This document shows, one piece after another, positions 1 through 6,096 of a stretch of DNA of 9,156 nucleotides. The stretch lies in assembly GCA_001803815.1 (NCBI GenBank), contig MHEL01000080.1, positions 1 through 9,156 on the forward strand, given 5' to 3'. This stretch comes from Nitrospirae bacterium RBG_19FT_COMBO_42_15 (GTDB lineage: Bacteria > Nitrospirota > CAKKRA01 > 9FT-COMBO-42-15). Both the position numbers and the translations under genes were made by a program. The notes under the pieces are model-generated. The model made no database searches and was not told the DNA's origin. It saw nothing but the letters and a program-made list of their open reading frames with translations. Every line of letters begins with the position of its first letter. Position 1 is the stretch's first letter.

Positions 1-560
1 CGGTTATCAAGCCCGTATTTCAGGATGAAGATATCAAGCCTGATGAGGAGACAAGGATATTTATAAATCCTGACGGCCCGTTTATAGCAGGCGGGCCGTC
101 GGTTCATTCAGGGCTTACAGGGAGAAAAAACGCAATAGATACCTATGGCGAGTATTCAAGGCACAGCGGTTCAGCATTAAGCGGCAAGGACCCCATGCGT
201 ATAGACAGGGTCGGCGCCTATGCAGCCCGCTATGCAGCAAAGAATGTTGTTGCTGCAGGCATTGCTGATGAATGCGAGGTTCAGCTAAGCTATTCCATAG
301 GCCTTTCAAGGCCAGTAAGCATTCAGGTTGAGACCTTTGGCACAGGAAAAATCTCTGATAAAAAGATTGCAGGGCTTATTGAAAGGAATTTTGATTTCCG
401 CCTCGCAGGGATAATAAGACAGTTTAATCTTAAGCACCTCCCATTAACAGTCAAAGGTGGTTTTTATAGGAAGCTTGCTGCCTACGGCCATGTTGGAAGG
501 ATGGACATAGGCCTTCCATGGGAGGTTACGGATAAGGCTGAAATGCTGAGGCAGGCGTAG
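1..560 (+). CDS. metK: S-adenosylmethionine synthetase (MetK), C-terminal part
   Basis: This is the 3' end of a gene that enters from the left edge; the frame is open from base 3 and ends with TAG at 558-560. Methionine adenosyltransferase makes SAM from ATP and methionine in the cytoplasm. The visible part shows the family's C-terminal signatures in order: NPDGPF near 66-83, a glycine-rich GGPSVHSGLTGRK stretch around 91-129, DTYGEYSRH around 139-165, SGKDP around 181-195 and AAYAARY-like GAYAARYAAKNVVAAG around 213-260. The glycine-rich and SGKDP segments form the ATP/phosphate and metal binding part in known MetK proteins. Roughly the last 185 residues are present, with no frameshift. The family usually has about 385 residues, so about half is outside the window. 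The next gene, corA, starts 7 bases later, so the two may share a transcript. Confidence 0.96.
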   Translation, partial: VIKPVFQDEDIKPDEETRIFINPDGPFIAGGPSVHSGLTGRKNAIDTYGEYSRHSGSALSGKDPMRIDRVGAYAARYAAKNVVAAGIADECEVQLSYSIGLSRPVSIQVETFGTGKISDKKIAGLIERNFDFRLAGIIRQFNLKHLPLTVKGGFYRKLAAYGHVGRMDIGLPWEVTDKAEMLRQA

Positions 561-567
561 GATAACA

Positions 568-1521
568 ATGGATAAATTGGAAGAGATGCAATTAAACAGC
601 ATTAAAGCGAAAAATTTTGTATGGATAAACATTGATAACCCGACACCGGCCATGCTGAATTCTCTTTTAGAGGTATATCCATTTCATTCCCTGGATGTGG
701 AAGATTGCATATCAAAGGTTCAGTTGCCAAAGATAGATGAATATAAAGACTATCTCTTTATTGTCCTCCATTTCCCGCGATACCTGAAGGAAAAAAGGTT
801 TTCCATACCATCGCAGGTAGGCATATTTTTAGGCAAGGATTTTATTATCATCGTTCACTCTGGGGAATTAAAGCCAATAAGCAGAATCTTTCAGAAATGT
901 AAAGAAGATAACGATACCCTTGCAGAATATATGGGGAGTTCAGCTACATTTCTGCTTTATCAGATAATCCATGCCCTCATTGAAAACATAATGATCATGC
1001 TCAGTAAGGTAATCTCTGAGATAGAGGAAATAGAAGATAAGGTCTTTGATGAAAAGGTGGATGCTGTCAGAGAAGTTACAGAATTGAGACATAATATAGC
1101 AAACATGAGAAGGGTAGTTTTCTCTTTAAAGGATGTTATTCACGACCTTGAGAAAAGGGTTCAGAAATTTTCAAATGACGACATAGGTGTTTACTTTGGC
1201 GACCTCGGCGATTATATTGACAAGGTATGGGCAATCCTTCAGGAATGCAGGGAGACCATAGAGATTTATAAGGATACGGATTTTATAATCAGTTCGGACA
1301 GGACCAATAAAATCCTCGCTGTGTTGACCATTATGTTCACATTTTCTATTCCGGTAACAGTTATAGGAGCGCTGTACGGCATGAATGTAAATGTGCCAGG
1401 TGGTGAAAATAGCCCATGGATATTCTTGGGTGCTTATACTACCTTCTGGATCATCCTTATTATATCAATTGTGCCTGTGTTCTTTTTGTATATAGCGTTT
1501 AAACGATTGCAGTGGCTTTAA
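568..1521 (+). CDS. corA: CorA-family Mg2+/Co2+ transport protein
   Basis: A 317-aa CorA channel that lets Mg2+ (and often Co2+ or Ni2+) enter the cell through the inner membrane as a homopentamer. The decisive signature is YGMN, with GMN at residues 271-273, between two C-terminal membrane helices (about 249-270 and 288-311). The N-terminal ~240 residues are the soluble cytoplasmic funnel, including a long charged helix rich in E, I and K (about 135-210). After GMN comes a short acidic loop (VNVPGGENSPW) that forms the periplasmic mouth in this family. The C-terminus is basic (KRLQWL), typical of CorA. Length is normal for the family. The ATG follows the metK stop by 7 bases with only a weak purine-rich stretch before it, which suggests translational coupling to metK. 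No clear terminator follows. A degraded second copy of its last 15 codons lies at 1884-1928. Confidence 0.95.
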   Translation: MDKLEEMQLNSIKAKNFVWINIDNPTPAMLNSLLEVYPFHSLDVEDCISKVQLPKIDEYKDYLFIVLHFPRYLKEKRFSIPSQVGIFLGKDFIIIVHSGELKPISRIFQKCKEDNDTLAEYMGSSATFLLYQIIHALIENIMIMLSKVISEIEEIEDKVFDEKVDAVREVTELRHNIANMRRVVFSLKDVIHDLEKRVQKFSNDDIGVYFGDLGDYIDKVWAILQECRETIEIYKDTDFIISSDRTNKILAVLTIMFTFSIPVTVIGALYGMNVNVPGGENSPWIFLGAYTTFWIILIISIVPVFFLYIAFKRLQWL

Positions 1522-1541
1522 CAAATAATAATTAAAATTTT

Positions 1542-1570
1542 TTGCGTAAATTTAACCTTGCTGAAATAAT
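1542..1570 (+). promoter_or_regulatory. possible sigma-70-type promoter for the SAP-like gene
   Basis: TTGCGT (1542-1547) and AATAAT (1565-1570) are separated by 17 bases in the AT-rich gap after corA. The -10 element matches the TATAAT consensus at 5 of 6 bases, but the -35 at only 3 of 6, so this is a weak candidate. It would place a transcription start near 1577 and leave a leader of about 60 bases before the ATG at 1637. Confidence 0.3.
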
Positions 1571-1636
1571 CATGTAACAGACAGATGTTAATTTTACAGG
1601 CGTTAATCTTTTTAAAAAGGAGGGAAAAAGATAATT

Positions 1637-1834
1637 ATGAAACTTCAAGAAATCAAGACCATTGCTAAGAATCAAGGTATCAAAGTTGTTAATATGAAAA
1701 AAGAAGACCTTATCAGAATCATTCAAAAGGCTGAAGGTAATTCCGATTGCTTTGGAACAGCAAAAGTGAATGAATGCCTCCAGACAAGATGTCTCTGGAG
1801 GGATGATTGTTTGACATCAGCTTGCTGCGGATAG
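1637..1834 (+). CDS. small SAP/Rho-N-like, cysteine-rich protein
   Basis: A 65-aa protein of unknown function. Residues 1-33 (KLQEIKTIAKNQGI ... KKEDLIRIIQKAEG) have the helix-turn-helix spacing of a SAP or Rho N-terminal motif, a small fold found in nucleic-acid-binding proteins. The second half has six cysteines (C38, C47, C52, C58, C63, C64) in a C-x8-C-x4-C-x5-C layout, which could hold a metal or Fe-S cluster; that is inference. The start is well supported: an AAAGGAGGG ribosome binding site ends 12 bases before the ATG. It is separated from corA by 115 bases and may have its own promoter. I recall similar small proteins in environmental bacteria but know no experimental role. DNA or RNA binding is the best guess from the N-terminal half. 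Confidence 0.75.
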   Translation: MKLQEIKTIAKNQGIKVVNMKKEDLIRIIQKAEGNSDCFGTAKVNECLQTRCLWRDDCLTSACCG

Positions 1835-1873
1835 CTGCCTCGTGCTTAGAAGCATAGTTGTTGGTATAGAACC

Positions 1874-1890
1874 AGAACATCTGATGTTCT
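1874..1890. repeat. perfect 8-base inverted repeat with 1-base centre
   Basis: AGAACATC and GATGTTCT flank a single T, giving a perfect 17-base palindrome. It overlaps the left edge of the corA 3' remnant. A one-base centre is too tight for a full RNA hairpin, so it looks more like a dimeric protein-binding site or a rearrangement scar. It lies about 70 bases upstream of the DUF3562-like gene and could act as its operator. This is inference. Confidence 0.5.
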
Positions 1891-1928
1891 TTCTGTATAT
1901 AGTATTTAAACGATTGCAGTGGTTATAG
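1884..1928 (+). pseudogene. degraded remnant of a corA 3' end
   Basis: Bases 1884-1928 align without gaps to 1477-1521, the last 14 codons and stop of corA, with 38 of 45 identical bases by hand count. Read in the same frame it gives MFFLYIVFKRLQWL and a stop, against VFFLYIAFKRLQWL in the intact gene. Of the seven differences, only those in the two changed residues (V/M and A/V) alter the protein; the rest are synonymous or swap one stop codon for another. That pattern suggests the copy once belonged to a functional second corA gene rather than being a recent copying error. Similarity stops abruptly at the left edge, next to the palindrome at 1874-1890. No start or ribosome binding site supports expression. 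Confidence 0.8.
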
Positions 1929-1959
1929 TCAAAAAAATACTGGAAATTGTTGAGGGTAT

Positions 1960-2220
1960 ATGGATAATATATTTTCATATGACAGCAATACAGGTGAAAG
2001 GCTTCACTCAAATGACATTGAGGTGATTGCAATGGATATGGGGGTTCCTGCTGATGAAGTAAGGAGGCTTTACAATTTTGTGTTAAAAAGATTTAGAAGA
2101 GGCGCAAGAATAATGGACTTTTTGCCGATACTTGCCAGTCGCAGGGTAAAGCATCTTCTGTATGCAAGAATGAGGAAAAAAGGCAGAGGCATCGTTGCCT
2201 CAGAGTATTTAGAGGTGTGA
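1960..2220 (+). CDS. DUF3562-like small helical protein
   Basis: An 86-aa protein without known function. Residues about 18-70 resemble the DUF3562 pattern as I recall it: an acidic helix (IEVIAMDMGVPADEV), then RLYNFVLKRFRRGARI and DFLPILASRRVKHLL. The C-terminus is strongly basic (ARMRKKGRG). It is predicted to be soluble and all-helical, and the basic surface would suit nucleic-acid or membrane-surface contact, which is inference. GAGGG lies only 3 bases before the ATG, a rather short spacing, so a downstream start at M25 (2032) is not excluded, but the longer form keeps the whole conserved region. Its TGA is followed after one base by the ATG of the truncated aquaporin gene, so the two were translationally coupled. 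Confidence 0.7.
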   Translation: MDNIFSYDSNTGERLHSNDIEVIAMDMGVPADEVRRLYNFVLKRFRRGARIMDFLPILASRRVKHLLYARMRKKGRGIVASEYLEV

Positions 2221-2221
2221 G

Positions 2222-2473
2222 ATGAGAAGATATATAGCTGAACTTATTGGAACTTTTGCGCTCGTCTTTGCAGGCACCGGAGCAATCATTATCAATGATG
2301 TCTCCGGTGGAGTCATTACCCATGTGGGCATAGCATTAACCTTTGGCCTTGTGGTAATGGCTGAAGCTATCTTTTTGATTTTAAAAAAAGACTGCTATCT
2401 TCAAGCCATCTGCTCAGCAGTCTTTTGCATATCTCCTCAGAAGCAGAAGGCTTACCCAGAGGAATGGTATTAG
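2222..2473 (+). pseudogene. truncated aquaporin/MIP-family channel gene
   Basis: The first ~47 codons (2222 to about 2362) are a typical MIP-family N-terminus: RRYIAELIGTFALVFAGTGA as membrane helix 1, then a short loop and VGIALTFGLVVMA as the start of helix 2. In intact aquaporins this is followed by an A-x-G-x-ISGAHFNPAVT segment with the first NPA motif. Here the homology stops at about 2362 and the frame runs into DNA that is the antisense of the neighbouring glycosyltransferase 3' end, ending by chance at 2471-2473. Both NPA motifs and four or five of the six helices are missing, so no water or glycerol channel can form. The retained codons show no frameshift, so the deletion is probably recent. 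The break lies within about 5 bases of the stop codon of the convergent gene. Confidence 0.85.
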
Positions 2474-3503
2474 CCTTAAGCTCTTTTAAATAATCCGGCT
2501 GTTTAATAAGGGATTTTGTTTTTGTTATAATGTCATTCAAATCCTTTGTCAGCATGGCAGCGCCTTTATTGATTAAAAATTCCACATTGTAGTCCTCCTG
2601 TCCCGGAGTAGGCCTGTAAAAGAGCATAGGCAGCCCTTTGCAGAGAGCTTCAGAGACAGTTAATCCGCCTGCCTTTCCAATCATCAGATCAGAGGCTGTC
2701 ATCAATTCTGCCATTATTTCAGGCGCAACATAACTAAAAGGATGGATGTTTGAAAAGGCGTGAGAGAGCTTTTTTATTTTTGTAAAAAGCCCTTTGTTTG
2801 TGCCGCATAGCACAAGCAGTTTCACAGGTAAAATGGCAAGGTTCTGACACAGCGTTTTCATCCAGTTCATACCATCGCCTCCTGAGGTTAACAGGATTGT
2901 AAATCTGTGATGAAGGCGATAGTTTTCCCTCATCTCATTTCGGTTTATTTTCAATCTGAAAGGCATTCTTACAGGGATCCCTGTTACCTCAATCCTTTCA
3001 TGAGGCACGCCAAGATTAATGATATCCTCCTTAACTTTATCTGCTGCAGCAAAATATAGGTCTGTATCAGGGTGAACCCATTGGTTGTGAGCTCCAAAAT
3101 CTGTGATTACTACTGCTGAAAAATAGTTGAATTCCCTTTTTAAAGCAGATGCAACCTGTTCGCAAAGCGGATATAAGGAAAGGACAATATCTGGTTTATA
3201 TGCCTTTAGGAAACTTCTTGCCTTTGCAAGGCCAATAAGATTAACAGGCTGAAATATTACAGTATGCGAGAGGAGATTGGTAAGATTAAAAAAGAGCCTC
3301 CATCCTGTGGGCCAGTACTGGATAAGTTTTTTATAAAGCCATGCAGCAAACCTTGCCAATACAGGCGTAAGTGTTTCAAAATAGTCTATGACCCGGACTT
3401 CTATATAACCTTTGTAGTTTTCTTTGATATAATCACTAACGGCATCAGAGGCGCTTCTATGGCCATTGCCATAGGGGGCTGTGAAGATAAGTATCTTTAC
3501 CAT
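2367..3503 (-). CDS. GT28 diacylglycerol glycosyltransferase (MGDG synthase/UgtP-like)
   Basis: A 378-aa glycosyltransferase of the MGDG-synthase/UgtP group, which moves galactose or glucose from a UDP-sugar to diacylglycerol at the cytoplasmic membrane face. Residues 1-170 are the acceptor half, opening with ILIFTAPYGNGHRSA (GNGH at 12-15), the family's loop near the active site, and containing TDFGAHNQWVHPDTD (134-148). The donor half has LLTSGGDGMN (204-213), IGKAGGLTVSEAL (275-287) and the PTPGQE loop (298-303) that binds the nucleotide sugar in relatives. Length is normal for the family. The ATG overlaps the end of the upstream PHP-glycosyltransferase gene by 7 bases (ATGGTAA), so the two are co-translated. 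The sugar and the number of residues added cannot be read from the sequence. A polyprenol or other lipid acceptor is the main alternative. Confidence 0.88.
   Translation of the reverse strand: MVKILIFTAPYGNGHRSASDAVSDYIKENYKGYIEVRVIDYFETLTPVLARFAAWLYKKLIQYWPTGWRLFFNLTNLLSHTVIFQPVNLIGLAKARSFLKAYKPDIVLSLYPLCEQVASALKREFNYFSAVVITDFGAHNQWVHPDTDLYFAAADKVKEDIINLGVPHERIEVTGIPVRMPFRLKINRNEMRENYRLHHRFTILLTSGGDGMNWMKTLCQNLAILPVKLLVLCGTNKGLFTKIKKLSHAFSNIHPFSYVAPEIMAELMTASDLMIGKAGGLTVSEALCKGLPMLFYRPTPGQEDYNVEFLINKGAAMLTKDLNDIITKTKSLIKQPDYLKELKANTIPLGKPSASEEICKRLLSRWLEDSSLFLKSKR
2383..2426 (-). terminator. possible intrinsic terminator within the 3' end of the GT28 gene
   Basis: On the minus strand AAAAGACTGCT (2426-2416) pairs with AGCAGTCTTTT (2396-2386) across a 19-base loop, and the second arm runs directly into seven T's (2389-2383). 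Stem plus T-run is the shape of a Rho-independent terminator for the leftward operon. Unusually it lies inside the last 20 codons of the glycosyltransferase gene, before its TAG at 2369-2367. The stem has modest GC content and a long loop, so efficiency is uncertain. On the plus strand only four T's follow, so it would be weaker in that direction. Confidence 0.45.
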
Positions 3504-5935
3504 CTGCTCTCACTTAATGCCTCCTGTTTGTAATTTATAGCTTCTAACTTATAATTAAGTATAGTGCTGTAGCTTTCGCTATCATTTATCTTTTTTGTTT
3601 CCACAAATGCCCTTGCCTTTTCTCCCATAAGGCTGATTCTGCTTTTGTCTTTAAGGAAAGAGGTCATGGCATTAACCAGTGTTTCCTTATTATCTGCCTT
3701 GATAACAATTCCTGTCTCTCCATCTATCATTAATTCCTTTGGACCGCCCTCATCAGATACAATAACAGGGAGCCCTGATGCCTGCGCCTCAAGCACAACA
3801 TTTCCAAAGGTGTCTGTAGCGCTCGGAAATGTAAAGATATCTGATGATGCATATATCCTGTAAAGCCCCTCTCCTGATAAAAATCCTGTGAATAATACAG
3901 GCAGGCCTTTTAATCTGTCTTCCATCTCTGCCCTGTATGGCCCGTCGCCAACTATAACAAGATTGGCATGAAAACCTGCATTTACAATATCAATAAAGGC
4001 ATGGGTCAGAAGTTCCAGATTTTTCTCCTTTGATACCCTGCCCACATAAAGAAATTTTACACCGCCGTCAAGCCCGTATTCCTTCCAGAGATCTGCATCC
4101 CTCTTAACAGGTGTAAATATCTCAGTATCCACCCATCTTGGCAGAGGTTTTGTCTTTTCCGCTATCAGCCCTTTTTCTATGAGCTGCCTTTGTGTGCTTG
4201 CTGACGGTACCATTACCTCTTCCATCTGATTATAAAACCATATCATATAAATCCATGCAACATCCTCAAGAAAGGTATCATTTGTAAGGCTTCTGACATA
4301 TTGTGGTATATCTGTATGGTAAGTGCCTGAGATGGGGATATCAACAAGTTTTGAGATAAATAAGGCCAAAAGGCCGAGGGTTCCGGGTGTGCTTGCGTGT
4401 ATCCTTGTAAAGCCCTCCTTTTCAAAATAATCAATTACATCCAGAATCGGCGGGAAGTGCAATTTGAGGTCAGGATATTCAGGCAGCGTAAAGTCTCCGA
4501 TAGATTTAAAATTCATTACGCCGTTTTCAAAGGATGTCTCCTCTGATGAGGAGGTAATCACCACCAATTCTATGCTGCGCGTCCTTGCTGTCTCAATCAG
4601 CCTTTTTATTGTTATAGCAACTCCGTTAATTTCATGCAATGTATCTGTGAAAAGGGCAATCTTCTGGGGTTTTTCAAGGCTGTCCATTAATAAGAATCTT
4701 TTATCAAGCTCATTTATTAACTGTTTGCTCCTGTGCTGGTGATGAAAGGCAAGGTAGTAGGGTGTAACAAGCAGATGCACAAGGCCTATTGTGCTTAATG
4801 ACTGAAACAGATTTGTGATATCTAAAGAGGTTCTGGTCAGTCTGTCGGTGTAGATGTATATCATCCTGTTTGCAAGATAGCTTGTGACCGCAAATATCTT
4901 TCTGTTCTTGGTCTCGGTATTAATACTCTCCATAAAATTGTTATTATTTAACAGCCTCTTTGCCTCTATTTCAAGAATCTCTTCAAATGTCCTGCTGTCA
5001 TGCCGGGTATAAATCTCAGGAAGGTTTTTTCTTATAAAAAATTTTACCTTTTCAAGAAGCGAAGACTCCTCAGCCCTTACATCAAAAAATCTGCTCAATA
5101 GTGTTTTGACAAATGGAAGGGAGCTGCCTGTTTTTATACTCAGTCTTTCCAGATAAAATCTGTATGCTATGCCGTATATGCTGTGTGCGAGTGTCAAAGG
5201 GTCGCCGTCATCGCCTTCTGCCCTTGTTTCATGCTTTATTATAGAGCACAAAAAGTCTTTTAAGGTTTCGCCGTTTAAAGAAGCAGTGTGAACCCTCCCA
5301 ACAAAAAAACCGCTGTGGTCATCAGAGCCTCCGACTATTGCCTTCTTCCACGGTATAGAGCCGTGCGGCTCAATATTGTGCTTGTTTGCGAGAAGCTCTA
5401 TCTTTTCCTTTGTGAGGGACGACAGGATGCCTTCTATAAGTCTGTTATATCTGCTTGCCCTTGCGCCGTTTCTGGCCTCAACAACATCAAAGAGTATCAT
5501 CATCTTTTCTATATTATCTGCCTTAAGCCTTGAATCCATATCGTATAGAGGATGCGCAATAAAATGTATGATGCTGATTTTTCTTAAATATGAGACAAGT
5601 TCATAAATATTTTTTCTCAGCGACATTATATCACTGTATATCTTTTCAGTTATATCAAGGGCAACCACATGAACCTTGCAGCCGTCCTCAGGAAAATAGG
5701 TTGTTATTTCAATGCTGATGAATGCCCCCTGAAGGTGCGCAATTTCAAGGGCTCCATTTATGCTGTTATGGTCTGTTATAGTAACATAATCCATGCCATT
5801 CTTTTTTGCGGTTTCATATATAAATTTAGGGTCAGTATAGCTTTCAGGACAGTTAAATTTTCTGAGCGCCCATATAGAGGGTTTATTTGAATATCTGGAA
5901 TGTATATGAAGGTCTGCCCTGTAAAGTTTATTCAT
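3497..5935 (-). CDS. PHP-domain phosphoesterase / GT4 glycosyltransferase fusion
   Basis: An 812-aa two-enzyme protein. Residues 1-~285 are a PHP domain with a full set of metal ligands: H10 and H12 (LHIH), D55/H56 (TITDH), E76, H128 (FIAHP), E153 and D205/H207 (GGSDDH), so a working metal phosphoesterase is expected. Residues ~290-420 match no domain I recognise; a semi-hydrophobic part (about 380-397) may touch the membrane. Residues ~424-790 are a GT-B glycosyltransferase of family GT4: NGVAITIKRL near the start, YVGRVSKEKN (630-639) and SATDTFGNVVLEAQASGLPV (705-724), in which the usual first acidic residue of EX7E is replaced by the TDTFG variant seen in several lipid glycosyltransferases. 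The start is fixed by the LHIH motif and by an in-frame stop at 5956-5954. There is no Shine-Dalgarno sequence. It is first in an operon with the GT28 gene. The acceptor is unknown. Confidence 0.9.
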   Translation of the reverse strand: MNKLYRADLHIHSRYSNKPSIWALRKFNCPESYTDPKFIYETAKKNGMDYVTITDHNSINGALEIAHLQGAFISIEITTYFPEDGCKVHVVALDITEKIYSDIMSLRKNIYELVSYLRKISIIHFIAHPLYDMDSRLKADNIEKMMILFDVVEARNGARASRYNRLIEGILSSLTKEKIELLANKHNIEPHGSIPWKKAIVGGSDDHSGFFVGRVHTASLNGETLKDFLCSIIKHETRAEGDDGDPLTLAHSIYGIAYRFYLERLSIKTGSSLPFVKTLLSRFFDVRAEESSLLEKVKFFIRKNLPEIYTRHDSRTFEEILEIEAKRLLNNNNFMESINTETKNRKIFAVTSYLANRMIYIYTDRLTRTSLDITNLFQSLSTIGLVHLLVTPYYLAFHHQHRSKQLINELDKRFLLMDSLEKPQKIALFTDTLHEINGVAITIKRLIETARTRSIELVVITSSSEETSFENGVMNFKSIGDFTLPEYPDLKLHFPPILDVIDYFEKEGFTRIHASTPGTLGLLALFISKLVDIPISGTYHTDIPQYVRSLTNDTFLEDVAWIYMIWFYNQMEEVMVPSASTQRQLIEKGLIAEKTKPLPRWVDTEIFTPVKRDADLWKEYGLDGGVKFLYVGRVSKEKNLELLTHAFIDIVNAGFHANLVIVGDGPYRAEMEDRLKGLPVLFTGFLSGEGLYRIYASSDIFTFPSATDTFGNVVLEAQASGLPVIVSDEGGPKELMIDGETGIVIKADNKETLVNAMTSFLKDKSRISLMGEKARAFVETKKINDSESYSTILNYKLEAINYKQEALSESRW

Positions 5936-5941
5936 AATATA

Positions 5942-5950
5942 TTTATAGCA
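5942..5950 (-). promoter_or_regulatory. extended -10 promoter directly before the PHP-GT start (leaderless?)
   Basis: On the minus strand TGCTATAAA (5950-5942) matches an extended -10 element (TGn followed by a TATAAT-like hexamer with 5 of 6 matches). It is followed by six bases and then the ATG at 5935. Transcription would start at or very near the A of the start codon, leaving no leader. This agrees with the absence of any purine-rich ribosome binding site here. No good -35 is visible, which an extended -10 promoter can tolerate. Confidence 0.45.
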
Positions 5951-6012
5951 TTTTTAAATTACAGGCAGGTTAAGGGGATGTTATTTTCTGGTAAAGAAGT
6001 AAGACTGCAGAT

Positions 6013-6052
6013 TTCACAAAAAATTTACATTTAAGAGATGTATTCTTAATAC
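6013..6052 (+). promoter_or_regulatory. olsB promoter with Pho-box-like direct repeat
   Basis: TTCACA (6013-6018) and TTTACA (6024-6029) are separated by five A's, an 11-base repeat with the TTnACA core used by PhoP/PhoB-type response regulators. TTTACA can also serve as a -35 element: TAATAC (6047-6052) follows at 17 bases, and an alternative -10, TATTCT (6041-6046), lies 11 bases after the repeat, close to the box-to--10 distance in known Pho promoters. An imperfect inverted repeat (AGATG ... CATCT, 6036-6058) overlaps the -10 region. The ribosome binding site AAGGAGGG (6086-6093) sits just before the ATG at 6097. The promoter is plausible; the regulator is an inference. Confidence 0.45.
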
Positions 6053-6096
6053 GCATCTAATATATTTAATAAAATTAATTTTTAAAAGGAGGGTAT

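Noticed and set aside
561..567. Mg2+ riboswitch (M-box) in front of corA
   Set aside because: Only 7 bases separate metK and corA, which leaves no room for a leader structure.
1777..1801. Inverted repeat CCTCCAGA ... TCTGGAGG with a 9-base loop inside the SAP-like gene
   Set aside because: It encodes the conserved-looking Cys-rich tail, has no T-run after it and lies inside the coding region, so a regulatory role is not supported.
1872..1928. Short peptide gene reading MFFLYIVFKRLQWL
   Set aside because: There is no ribosome binding site, and the similarity to the corA 3' end explains the frame fully.
5936..6096. Small RNA or riboswitch in the divergent intergenic region
   Set aside because: No stable stem apart from a weak imperfect inverted repeat was found; the space is explained by two promoters.
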